From: a bacterium
Lineage (GTDB): Bacteria; DRYD01; JALUEN01
Length of the DNA stretch: 5,635 bases
Direction: 5' to 3'
Assembly (NCBI GenBank): GCA_027052755.1
Contig: JALUEN010000047.1
Location: 1-5,635, forward strand
Part shown: positions 1 through 5,400 of the stretch, piece after piece
How positions within the stretch are numbered: the stretch's first letter is position 1
How the letters are laid out: each line of letters begins with the position of its first letter
Position numbers and translations under genes: made by a program
The notes under the pieces: generated by a model
Told to the model about the DNA's origin: nothing
Seen by the model: the letters and a program-made list of their open reading frames with translations, nothing else
Database searches by the model: none

Positions 1-152
1 ACCTTAAACCTACTATCGTTTAACCTAGTCAGGTTATACCTCCTAAGGTCCTTAAGGCAGGAGGTACACAGCGGTGATAGGCTTACCCTGAGACATCGGA
101 AACACAAGGGAGTTCCCAGTGATACCCTGAGGAAACTTTCTAAACCCTTCAA
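1..152 (-). CDS. ComF-like protein with N-terminal four-cysteine zinc site (partial, C-terminus off left edge)
   Basis: An open frame starts at a TTG at 152-150 and runs without a stop to the window edge, giving 50 residues of an incomplete protein. A strong SD (AAGGAG, 167-162) sits 9 nt upstream, the same spacing as in the neighbouring genes, which is why I accept the TTG start. The visible part has Cys17-x2-Cys20-x8-Cys29-x2-Cys32 followed by Leu-Lys-Asp-Leu. This spacing and the following leucines look like the N-terminal zinc-ribbon of ComF/amidophosphoribosyltransferase-like proteins. ComF proteins are cytoplasmic factors needed for natural transformation, acting with incoming single-stranded DNA. 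The diagnostic phosphoribosyltransferase domain would lie beyond the left edge, so the family call is inference. It starts 16 nt after the YlqD-like gene and is probably co-transcribed with the pilus genes, which suits a DNA-uptake role. An unrelated Cys4 zinc-finger protein is the main alternative. Confidence 0.6.
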   Translation of the reverse strand, partial: MKGLESFLRVSLGTPLCFRCLRVSLSPLCTSCLKDLRRYNLTRLNDSRFK

Positions 153-161
153 TGAGAGGTT

Positions 162-167
162 CTCCTT
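162..167 (-). promoter_or_regulatory. Ribosome binding site that decides the TTG start of the ComF-like gene
   Basis: AAGGAG on the minus strand lies 9 nt upstream of the TTG at 152. It falls just after the stop of the preceding gene (171-169). It is the main argument that the short frame at the left edge is a real gene. Confidence 0.65.
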
Positions 168-168
168 A

Positions 169-648
169 CTAAGACCCGGAAACGCTTACTACTATCCAGT
201 CCTTTATTCTAACGAACAGTGTAGGGAAAGCCTCCTTAAAGTTTATGCTGATCCCTGGCTGAAGTGAGTACATACCTGTTATGGTCCTGAAGAGAACTTC
301 TTCTCCTTCCTTCCAGTTCTTCACGTTATTTATCTCCTTCTCAAGCCTATCCTTTAGTATTCTCAGGTACTCTAGCTTGTAGCTGTCCTCGTAGTCTAGC
401 TTCCTCTCCTGAGGCTTCTCCTTATCCTCTTTGGCTTTCTCCTCTGCTTGCTGTTTTGCTTGTTCTGATATGTGTTCTATCATAGTGCCTCTGAAGACCT
501 CTGAGACCTTCACCATCTTCCTGCTCTTAACCTGTTTTATCAACCTGTTTACTTCTTCTAAAGCTTTCTGAAGTTCCTCTAGCATCTCATTCTTAAACTT
601 CTCGGTAACGATAACTATTATAGCTATATTTACAGGAACTAATATCAC
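169..648 (-). CDS. YlqD-like coiled-coil protein of unknown function
   Basis: A 159-residue protein starting at GTG (648-646), with an AAGGGG SD (663-658) 9 nt upstream. The N-terminus is a short hydrophobic beta-like stretch ending in VIVTEKFK (residues 12-19). A long charged helical segment follows (about 20-110), with a Lys/Glu/Gln-rich low-complexity centre near 62-85 and probable coiled coil on both sides. The C-terminus is a compact beta-rich section (about 115-156): GEEV, then a glycine-containing turn, then KDWIVVSV. This layout (strand plus T-E-x-x-K, coiled coil, then a small beta module ending in a KDGIV-like strand) resembles YlqD-family proteins of Firmicutes and Cyanobacteria, which have no established function. 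The resemblance is from memory of family architecture and is weak at residue level. I see no signal peptide, and the N-terminal hydrophobic stretch is too short and strand-like to call a membrane anchor. It lies 30 nt after the UbiA-like gene and 16 nt before the ComF-like gene, so it is probably in the same transcript. Confidence 0.7.
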   Translation of the reverse strand: MILVPVNIAIIVIVTEKFKNEMLEELQKALEEVNRLIKQVKSRKMVKVSEVFRGTMIEHISEQAKQQAEEKAKEDKEKPQERKLDYEDSYKLEYLRILKDRLEKEINNVKNWKEGEEVLFRTITGMYSLQPGISINFKEAFPTLFVRIKDWIVVSVSGS

Positions 649-678
649 CTTAATCGCCCCCTTCAGTTTAATCTCTGT

Positions 679-1803
679 TCAGTTCATAGTTGCCTCTCCT
701 CTAGCTCTTTCCCTTTTAGATATAATAGTATCCTTTAAGCCTCTTACCTCCCTGAGAGATGATAATAACTCTATCTGAGCTATTTCTACCTTGTTCACTA
801 CCTTATATATCCCCCTAGGTGGTGTCAAGGTTACGAGGAAGCTACGCTGGTAATTTGGAGGAATAAGCTTTATCCCTATTGCTGAGGCGAGGATCCATAA
901 ACCTAGTAGTATTAACAGGTAATTGTTAACGCTCTGGATAGAGAACTTTATCTTCAAGAGTTTTAAGGTTCTCAGAGCGAGAGCATCTATGTTCTTCTTC
1001 AGGGAGACCCCAAGGGTGTTATAATGTAATACCTTCTTCAAAGAATTCTCCACGATACTCTTTCCTGAGAGGAATATGAAATAGATGAAAGTGAAATATC
1101 CTAGAAAGCTGAGAAGCAGGACGAAGAAGTGAAAGGGGAACTTAATTAGGGCTGGGATAGAGAATATGCTGGAGATAACTGCGGAGATAGATGGTATTAG
1201 AAAGGAGGGTTTTCTCAGAGCTTCCTTTACAGCCCTTGGGTTGTTGGGGTTTTTAAGGATCTGTTTGTAGATTGAGTGAAGGGCTGCGTACATGAAAGTA
1301 TAGACTAATACAACAGGGAGTATCATTCCAGGGATAAGCTCTCCGTAGAGCGCTATCCAGAAGCCCTCTAGACATAGAAGTTCTACGATGACTAATAGCA
1401 GTTGCCTAAGTGGGAGGTTTCTCACATGAGTTCTGATGTTGTTAAGGACTACGCTCATCAGCGCTGTTATACCTAAGAGTGGATCCCATAGGGTGGTTAA
1501 CGTAGCACCAATTAACCCTATGTTCACGCCCATAGATATGAATTCTCGCTCAGTAGCTATGCCTCTGAGGAGAACCTTACTGGTATTAGAGGATATTATC
1601 TCCCTATCCTCTTTGATGTCCATTAGATCATTATAGAAATAGGTGGAGAAGTAGGTTAAAATGAAGAGGGATAAACCAATAATTGATATCACTGGTGGTA
1701 CCTTATTCTGAATAGTACCCAAAAATAGGATGAAAGCTATCTGCTGAAACTTGTTGGCTAATTTAGCTAGTACAAAATCTTTTAAGAATTCCCTTACCCT
1801 CAT
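679..1803 (-). CDS. UbiA-like polytopic membrane protein with only the first Asp-rich motif
   Basis: A 374-residue integral membrane protein starting at ATG (1803-1801). About eight or nine hydrophobic segments can be seen, near residues 17-31, 35-55, 92-104, 106-120, 133-153, 158-177, 201-220, 225-246 and 293-312. After the second comes the motif N58-D-x-x-D62-x-x-x-D66, followed by a segment ending in LLRGIATERE. This matches the first Mg-prenyl-diphosphate binding motif (NDxxDxxxD) and following region of UbiA-superfamily prenyltransferases, which transfer polyprenyl chains to quinone, haem or lipid precursors in the membrane. The second motif (DxxxD type), expected in the loop after about residue 175, is not visible: residues 176-194 are basic, with His, Lys, Asn and Arg and no Asp or Glu. 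A C-terminal tail of about 60 residues beyond the last helix is charged and unlike the usual short UbiA end. Enzyme activity is therefore doubtful, and it may be a divergent or repurposed member. It is the only gene here without a clear SD; the upstream gap is AT-rich. Confidence 0.8.
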   Translation of the reverse strand: MRVREFLKDFVLAKLANKFQQIAFILFLGTIQNKVPPVISIIGLSLFILTYFSTYFYNDLMDIKEDREIISSNTSKVLLRGIATEREFISMGVNIGLIGATLTTLWDPLLGITALMSVVLNNIRTHVRNLPLRQLLLVIVELLCLEGFWIALYGELIPGMILPVVLVYTFMYAALHSIYKQILKNPNNPRAVKEALRKPSFLIPSISAVISSIFSIPALIKFPFHFFVLLLSFLGYFTFIYFIFLSGKSIVENSLKKVLHYNTLGVSLKKNIDALALRTLKLLKIKFSIQSVNNYLLILLGLWILASAIGIKLIPPNYQRSFLVTLTPPRGIYKVVNKVEIAQIELLSSLREVRGLKDTIISKRERARGEATMN

Positions 1804-1855
1804 ATTAATTTCTTATTTATCGTTTAGAACTTAAATCCTTCGTCTCTTAGCGCTA

Positions 1856-2518
1856 CTAGATTACCCTGAAGATATCCTCTTCCTCAAGTAACCACTTATT
1901 GACAGCGCTTGATATCTTAAGCCTATCGTATTCATCTATGTAAGCGTATTCCATACCAATGAAGAAGTTACCTTGATCATCTGCTGGAGCCGTCCAGACC
2001 ACCCTTGATAAGGTACTGATAGGTTCTTCCCCTTCTAAGAATATGATTAATGGGTAAGTTGTATCCTTTCTTAACTCTATGTTCAGCTTTAATCTCACAC
2101 CACCAGCGCTTATATCTACTGTCTTTGTTCTTATCTTCTTATCACCTAAGGACAACTCCACATCTACCTCCCTGTTAACCCTTGGGTACCTTCTCCTGTC
2201 GGTGAACGGGAACAGGAAGGATCTCAGCAAACTGTAAGCATAATTTGGATGTTCCTTTGAAACGTATTTAGCATAGTCCCTGGGGGAGGATATCTTAGTC
2301 CCTGTTTGTATTAGTTTAAAGGCTTTCTCTAGGTCTTTCCTGCTAATGAAAACAACTTCCTCAGGAATAACTAGGAATATACCATAGTCAGTAACCTGTT
2401 TAACGAAGAACTTCTTACCTAAACGGGTTCTTATCTCTGAGTGTTCACTAAAGTGTTTCGCTAACTCCCTCCAGTCCAGTTTTATCTCTTCCTCTCTATG
2501 TGGCTTCTGAGTTGCCAT
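1856..2518 (-). CDS. PilZ-domain c-di-GMP receptor with an uncharacterised N-terminal domain
   Basis: A soluble protein of 220 residues from the ATG at 2518-2516. An in-frame ATG three codons earlier (2527) would give 223, but the SD AAAGGG (2533-2528) abuts that codon and is 9 nt from the inner ATG, which I therefore prefer. Numbering from the longer form, the C-terminal PilZ domain begins near residue 110. It carries RxxxR (R112 to R116, within DRRRYPRV) and D138-x-S140-x-x-G143, the two halves of the c-di-GMP binding site, followed by a conserved-looking Trp (W178) and G191-M-E-Y late in the barrel. Both motif halves are intact, so binding is likely. Residues 1-105 form a separate predominantly basic/helical domain (including GKKFFVKQV and a KYVSKEHPNYAYSLL helix) that I do not recognise. 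No membrane segment is seen. Its place 15 nt after the CutA1-like gene and downstream of pilT-pilC suggests it couples c-di-GMP levels to pilus assembly or retraction. Confidence 0.9.
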   Translation of the reverse strand: MATQKPHREEEIKLDWRELAKHFSEHSEIRTRLGKKFFVKQVTDYGIFLVIPEEVVFISRKDLEKAFKLIQTGTKISSPRDYAKYVSKEHPNYAYSLLRSFLFPFTDRRRYPRVNREVDVELSLGDKKIRTKTVDISAGGVRLKLNIELRKDTTYPLIIFLEGEEPISTLSRVVWTAPADDQGNFFIGMEYAYIDEYDRLKISSAVNKWLLEEEDIFRVI

Positions 2519-2527
2519 GGTCACCAT

Positions 2528-2533
2528 CCCTTT
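2528..2533 (-). promoter_or_regulatory. Ribosome binding site that selects the inner ATG of the PilZ gene
   Basis: AAAGGG on the minus strand directly touches the outer ATG (2527-2525) but lies 9 nt from the in-frame ATG at 2518-2516. The spacing favours the inner start. It sits in the short gap right after the stop codon of the CutA1-like gene (2536-2534), consistent with coupled translation. Confidence 0.6.
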
Positions 2534-2890
2534 CTACTCACTCAGATCTATCTCTGGCATGGGCTCCTCTTGGGGTTCTAAAGTTAGCTGATGCTCTAGT
2601 CTATCTAGGAACCTCTTAGAACCACCTACTATATCCAACAAAACGATATTAGGGGTGCTACTGGAGTGTTGTTGATATATCACCTTGAGAACATCTTTCA
2701 GCTTCTCATCAATCGTTTTAGCTAGCACTAAATATTGAACTGCTTCATCTATGAGATCACTTGACCCGACTAATTTAGTTGTCTTCACTAGATCTATATC
2801 CATTGCTAAGTTACTGGCTAATAGGTTTCTAGCTATCTGCTTTGCTTCAAATTCGTTGGCGGTATTGAACATAACTAATTTAAAACTCAT
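2534..2890 (-). CDS. Divergent CutA1-like (PII-fold) small protein
   Basis: A 118-residue protein from the ATG at 2890-2888. The outer in-frame ATG at 2896 would give 120 residues but is only 3 nt from the SD. The sequence follows the CutA1 pattern almost end to end. Numbered from the outer ATG, these are a first strand KLVMFNTA (6-13), helix EFEAKQIARNLLASNLA (15-31) matching the CutA1 'EEEAEKIARALVEERLA' type segment, strand and TIDEKLKDVLKVI helix (61-73), H77, P82, then IVLLDIVGGSKRFLDRL (84-100) matching the CutA1 terminal strand and 'GG..YLDWL' ending. CutA1 proteins are trimeric ferredoxin-like/PII-fold proteins linked to divalent metal tolerance. The usual Ala-Cys strand and the aromatic HPYEVPE-type and YRW positions are changed here (DID, HSSSTPN, no Trp), so metal binding may be lost. 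An acidic, proline-rich tail (about 106-120) is extra. It lies between pilC and the PilZ gene, so a regulatory or scaffolding role is plausible but inferred. Confidence 0.75.
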   Translation of the reverse strand: MSFKLVMFNTANEFEAKQIARNLLASNLAMDIDLVKTTKLVGSSDLIDEAVQYLVLAKTIDEKLKDVLKVIYQQHSSSTPNIVLLDIVGGSKRFLDRLEHQLTLEPQEEPMPEIDLSE

Positions 2891-2984
2891 CCTCATACCC
2901 CTCCTAGGATGTCCAAGGATTTAACTTTTATTCATAGTTATTTTCCGTAAGTTATGTCTTCCCTTTTATAATATCTCCTCTTCG
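2891..2984 (-). other. Longest intergenic gap (pilC to CutA1-like gene), AT-rich, possible internal regulatory region
   Basis: This is the largest gap in the operon at 94 nt. It is AT-rich, with -10-like words (TATTAT near the pilC end and TATGAAT nearer the middle), but I find no properly spaced -35 partner and no stable hairpin with a T-run. It contains only the SD of the next gene as a clear element. An internal promoter or a processing site for the downstream accessory genes is possible but not shown. Confidence 0.3.
2898..2905 (-). promoter_or_regulatory. Strong ribosome binding site of the CutA1-like gene
   Basis: AGGAGGGG on the minus strand. The AGGAGG core ends 9 nt before the ATG at 2890 and only 3 nt before the ATG at 2896, so it favours the inner start. 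It is one of the two strongest SD sites in the window and follows the longest intergenic gap (2891-2984). Confidence 0.7.
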
Positions 2985-4256
2985 CTACTTTATATTACTG
3001 ATCAAGGTTATCAATGGTGAGAAGACACCTAGGAGTACGAATCCAACTAGTCCACCTAGGATGAATATTATAAGCGGTTCTAAGAGGTTAACCAGGATAC
3101 CCATCTCTGTCTTAACCTCAAAATCATATAGGTCAGCTAGCTTGGAGAGCATACCCTCTAGCTCTCCTACCTGTTCGCCTGCCTCAACTACCGCTTTGAA
3201 CATCGGTGGAAAGAAATGAGATTCTGCTATAGCTTGAGAGAGAGTCCCTCCCTCTTTTAAGATAGCTTTTATCTTATCACACAGATCCTTTATTATAGCG
3301 CTGTCCATTGAGACCTTTATGTAATCTATCCCTATCATCAGGGGCAGACCGCTCTTAAAAACAAAAACTATAGCTTTAGCGAACCTAGCTAGTAGCAGTT
3401 TCTTGAAAACCCCTCCTATGACTGGTAACCTACTCAAGATAGATTCTACAAGCTTCCTAAAAGTTCTGGAACCTCTGTAAAGCGCTCTGAATAGGGTTAT
3501 TCCTACTATTAAGGTTAAGAGGAATGGGATTAGGAACTCAGGTTTTGTTGATATGTGAGCAATTTTCATTAATATCTTCGTATATATAGGCAGTTCTAGG
3601 TCTAGGCCCTGGATTATAGTAGTGAACTTGGGGAAGATAAAGTTTACTAGACTCCACACTAAGAGTATAGCGAAGGTTAAAACTATAAATGGATAGGTCA
3701 GAGAGGATTTTAACTTAGCTTTAAGCTCAAAGTCTGCTGTAAGGTAATCGGCTAACTCGGACAGTATAGCGTCAAACTCACCTGTTGCTTCTCCTAACCT
3801 AAGCATTCCCACGTACAAGTCAGAGAATATGTCCGGGAACTCGGCGAAGGCTTTTGAGAGGGGTAACCCGTTCCTGAGATACTCCTTAGCTGTCATAGCT
3901 ATGAGAGCTAACCTAGGATTTATGGATTCTGAAGCTAGCAGTTCAAGAACTCTCATTATCGGGAGCCCGGATTTGAACATCTCTGCCATTTCCCTAGTGA
4001 ATATAGCTAACTCCTTATCTGAGACCCTGTGCCAGAAATGTATCCACGAGACTTCAAGAGGCGAGAGCTCCCTTAAGGAGAGTATTTTATCATACCCGAA
4101 GGAGTGGAGTATTCTCCTAGCTTCGGCTATGTCCTTTACTAACAGTAGCCCCTTAATTACCCTGTTGTAACTATCCTGAACGACGTAGTGAAATATCCTC
4201 TTCTTCTCCTGAGATTTTTTCTGTGGTTTAAGATCCTTAACAAGCGACTCGTTCAA
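2985..4256 (-). CDS. pilC: PilC, type IV pilus inner-membrane platform protein
   Basis: A 423-residue protein, close to the usual 400-420 of PilC/GspF. PilC is the inner-membrane platform on which the PilB and PilT motors act during pilus assembly and retraction. It has two T2SSF-type helical cytoplasmic domains (about 86-185 and 288-385), each with the family glycine/glutamate signature: G155-E-A-T-G-E160 in the first and E358-A-G-E-Q-V-G-E365 in the second. Three membrane segments lie near 189-208, 240-260 and 387-412, the last ending in a GGLVGFVLLGVFSPL-type helix typical of the family. The N-terminal 80 residues (HYVVQDSYNRVIKGLLL, then an ARRILHSFGY helix) match the usual PilC N-terminal module. 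The start is TTG (4256-4254), supported by AAGGTG (4270-4265) 8 nt upstream; no closer ATG or GTG fits. It lies 35 nt after pilT and 94 nt before the CutA1-like gene. Confidence 0.97.
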   Translation of the reverse strand: MNESLVKDLKPQKKSQEKKRIFHYVVQDSYNRVIKGLLLVKDIAEARRILHSFGYDKILSLRELSPLEVSWIHFWHRVSDKELAIFTREMAEMFKSGLPIMRVLELLASESINPRLALIAMTAKEYLRNGLPLSKAFAEFPDIFSDLYVGMLRLGEATGEFDAILSELADYLTADFELKAKLKSSLTYPFIVLTFAILLVWSLVNFIFPKFTTIIQGLDLELPIYTKILMKIAHISTKPEFLIPFLLTLIVGITLFRALYRGSRTFRKLVESILSRLPVIGGVFKKLLLARFAKAIVFVFKSGLPLMIGIDYIKVSMDSAIIKDLCDKIKAILKEGGTLSQAIAESHFFPPMFKAVVEAGEQVGELEGMLSKLADLYDFEVKTEMGILVNLLEPLIIFILGGLVGFVLLGVFSPLITLISNIK

Positions 4257-4262
4257 ATGGGG

Positions 4263-4270
4263 ATCACCTT
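4263..4270 (-). promoter_or_regulatory. Ribosome binding site supporting the TTG start of pilC
   Basis: AAGGTGAT on the minus strand matches the anti-SD pairing sequence and ends shortly before the TTG at 4256 (8 nt from AAGGTG). It lies within the 35-nt pilT-pilC gap and is the reason for accepting a rare start codon. Confidence 0.6.
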
Positions 4271-4291
4271 CGCTTCTAAATTATTTAAAGT

Positions 4292-5383
4292 TTAAACTGA
4301 GAAGCCGAACTGCTGTATTCTAGCCTTCATCTCCTGAGGGTTAGAGGCCCTGGAGATAGCCTCTTCCGCTGTTATCTCTCCAGCTTTGAACAAGTTGAAC
4401 AGAGCTTGATCCATGGTCTGCATACCGTACTGAGCAGATGTCTGCATGATCGCTTTAAGCTGGTGAACTTTACCCTCCCTTATTATCGTTCTGACAGCTG
4501 GGGTTGCTACCAACACCTCAACAGCTACCACTCGGCCCTTACCTGACGCGTGAGGGATTAACTGCTGTGATAGAACTGCCTCCAGGACTGATGCTAACTG
4601 GACCCTAACCTGCTGCTGTTGGTGAGGTGGGAACACGTCTATTATCCTATCTATCGTCTGAGCTGCATCTATCGTATGTAGGGTTGAGAGAACTAAGTGC
4701 CCGGTTTCAGCAGCTGTTAGGACAGCTGATATGGTCTCTAGATCTCTCATCTCACCCACCATTATGACGTCAGGATCCTCACGGAGTGCACTTTTCAAAG
4801 CCGTTGAGAAGCTCTTAGTGTCTTGACCTACCTCTCTCTGGTTAACTATGCTTTTCTTGTGAGTGTGCAGATACTCTATTGGGTCCTCAATTGTTATTAT
4901 GTGAACTGTCTTAGATGAGTTGATCATATCTATCATACACGCCAGGGTGGTGGACTTACCTACACCTGTGGGACCAGTTACTAGTATTAGCCCAGATGAT
5001 TTTTTCACTAGCTCATCTATGATCTCTGGTAACTTAAGCTCTTCCCTGCTTTTTATAGTACTAGGGATGACCCTGAAGGCTGCGGCTACAGCGCCTCTCT
5101 GTTTGTAGATGTTTAACCTGAACCTACCATAACCTTTCAGACTGTAGGACATATCTAGCTCCCACTCTCTCTCAAATTTCTCCCTCTGCCTGTCGTTTAG
5201 TATACTGTATATCAGCCTCTTCGTGTCCTCAGGAGCTAGCCTGGGAAACTCGGTGGGAACTAGCTTACCGTCTATCCTAAGCATTGGCGGAAGCCCCACT
5301 GTGATATGTAGATCTGAAGCGTTCCTCTCTACAGTGATCCTGAGAAGCTGATCTATTGATAGGTCCTTAGCAGCTAGAGCCAT
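4292..5383 (-). CDS. pilT: PilT, type IV pilus retraction ATPase
   Basis: A 363-residue cytoplasmic hexameric secretion ATPase that powers pilus depolymerisation, and hence twitching motility and DNA uptake. The N-terminal PAS-like domain carries the family opening A22-S-D-L-H-I-T. Walker A is GPTGVGKST (137-145), the Asp box is TIEDPIEY (164-171), Walker B is DPDVIMVGEMRD (203-214) with the catalytic-type Glu211, and the His box is STLHT (233-237). Near the C-terminus AVRTIIREGK (296-305) is the counterpart of the PilT AIRNLIRE motif needed for retraction, with a Thr where Asn is usual. It is followed by YGMQTMDQAL (319-328), also typical of PilT. Length and motifs separate it from the longer, zinc-binding PilB. 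The start is ATG (5383-5381), with AGGAGG 10 nt (GGAGGT 9 nt) upstream. The SD overlaps the stop of the upstream TPR gene, so translation is probably coupled. Confidence 0.98.
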   Translation of the reverse strand: MALAAKDLSIDQLLRITVERNASDLHITVGLPPMLRIDGKLVPTEFPRLAPEDTKRLIYSILNDRQREKFEREWELDMSYSLKGYGRFRLNIYKQRGAVAAAFRVIPSTIKSREELKLPEIIDELVKKSSGLILVTGPTGVGKSTTLACMIDMINSSKTVHIITIEDPIEYLHTHKKSIVNQREVGQDTKSFSTALKSALREDPDVIMVGEMRDLETISAVLTAAETGHLVLSTLHTIDAAQTIDRIIDVFPPHQQQQVRVQLASVLEAVLSQQLIPHASGKGRVVAVEVLVATPAVRTIIREGKVHQLKAIMQTSAQYGMQTMDQALFNLFKAGEITAEEAISRASNPQEMKARIQQFGFSV

Positions 5384-5392
5384 TTAAACCGC

Positions 5393-5400
5393 ACCTCCTT
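5393..5400 (-). promoter_or_regulatory. Ribosome binding site of pilT overlapping the upstream stop codon
   Basis: AAGGAGGT on the minus strand, a near-perfect SD, lies 9 nt before the pilT ATG. Its first two bases belong to the TAA stop of the TPR gene (5401-5399). This arrangement is typical of translational coupling within an operon. Confidence 0.7.

Noticed and set aside
601..648. Signal peptide or membrane anchor at the N-terminus of the YlqD-like protein
   Set aside because: The hydrophobic stretch is only about 14 residues, has no basic n-region or cleavage site, and runs straight into the TEKFK segment, which fits a beta strand better.
1436..1636. Plus-strand open frame of 66 codons inside the UbiA-like gene
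   Set aside because: It is antisense to the well-supported membrane protein, and the translation shows no recognisable domain.
2891..2984. A sigma-70 type promoter or terminator in the pilC/CutA1-like gap
   Set aside because: There are -10-like words, but I found no -35 partner at 16-18 nt spacing and no GC-rich hairpin followed by a T-run.
3829..4170. Plus-strand open frame of 113 codons inside pilC
   Set aside because: It lies wholly antisense to a strongly supported gene, has no convincing SD, and its translation is serine-rich and domain-free, as expected of a shadow frame.
4920..5108. Plus-strand open frame of 62 codons inside pilT
   Set aside because: It is antisense to the Walker A region of pilT; the apparent peptide comes from the complement of conserved motifs.
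4292..5383. PilB or GspE assembly ATPase in place of PilT
   Set aside because: The protein is only 363 residues, lacks the long N-terminal domain and the tetracysteine zinc site of PilB, and carries the PilT-type AVRTIIRE and GMQTMDQAL endings.
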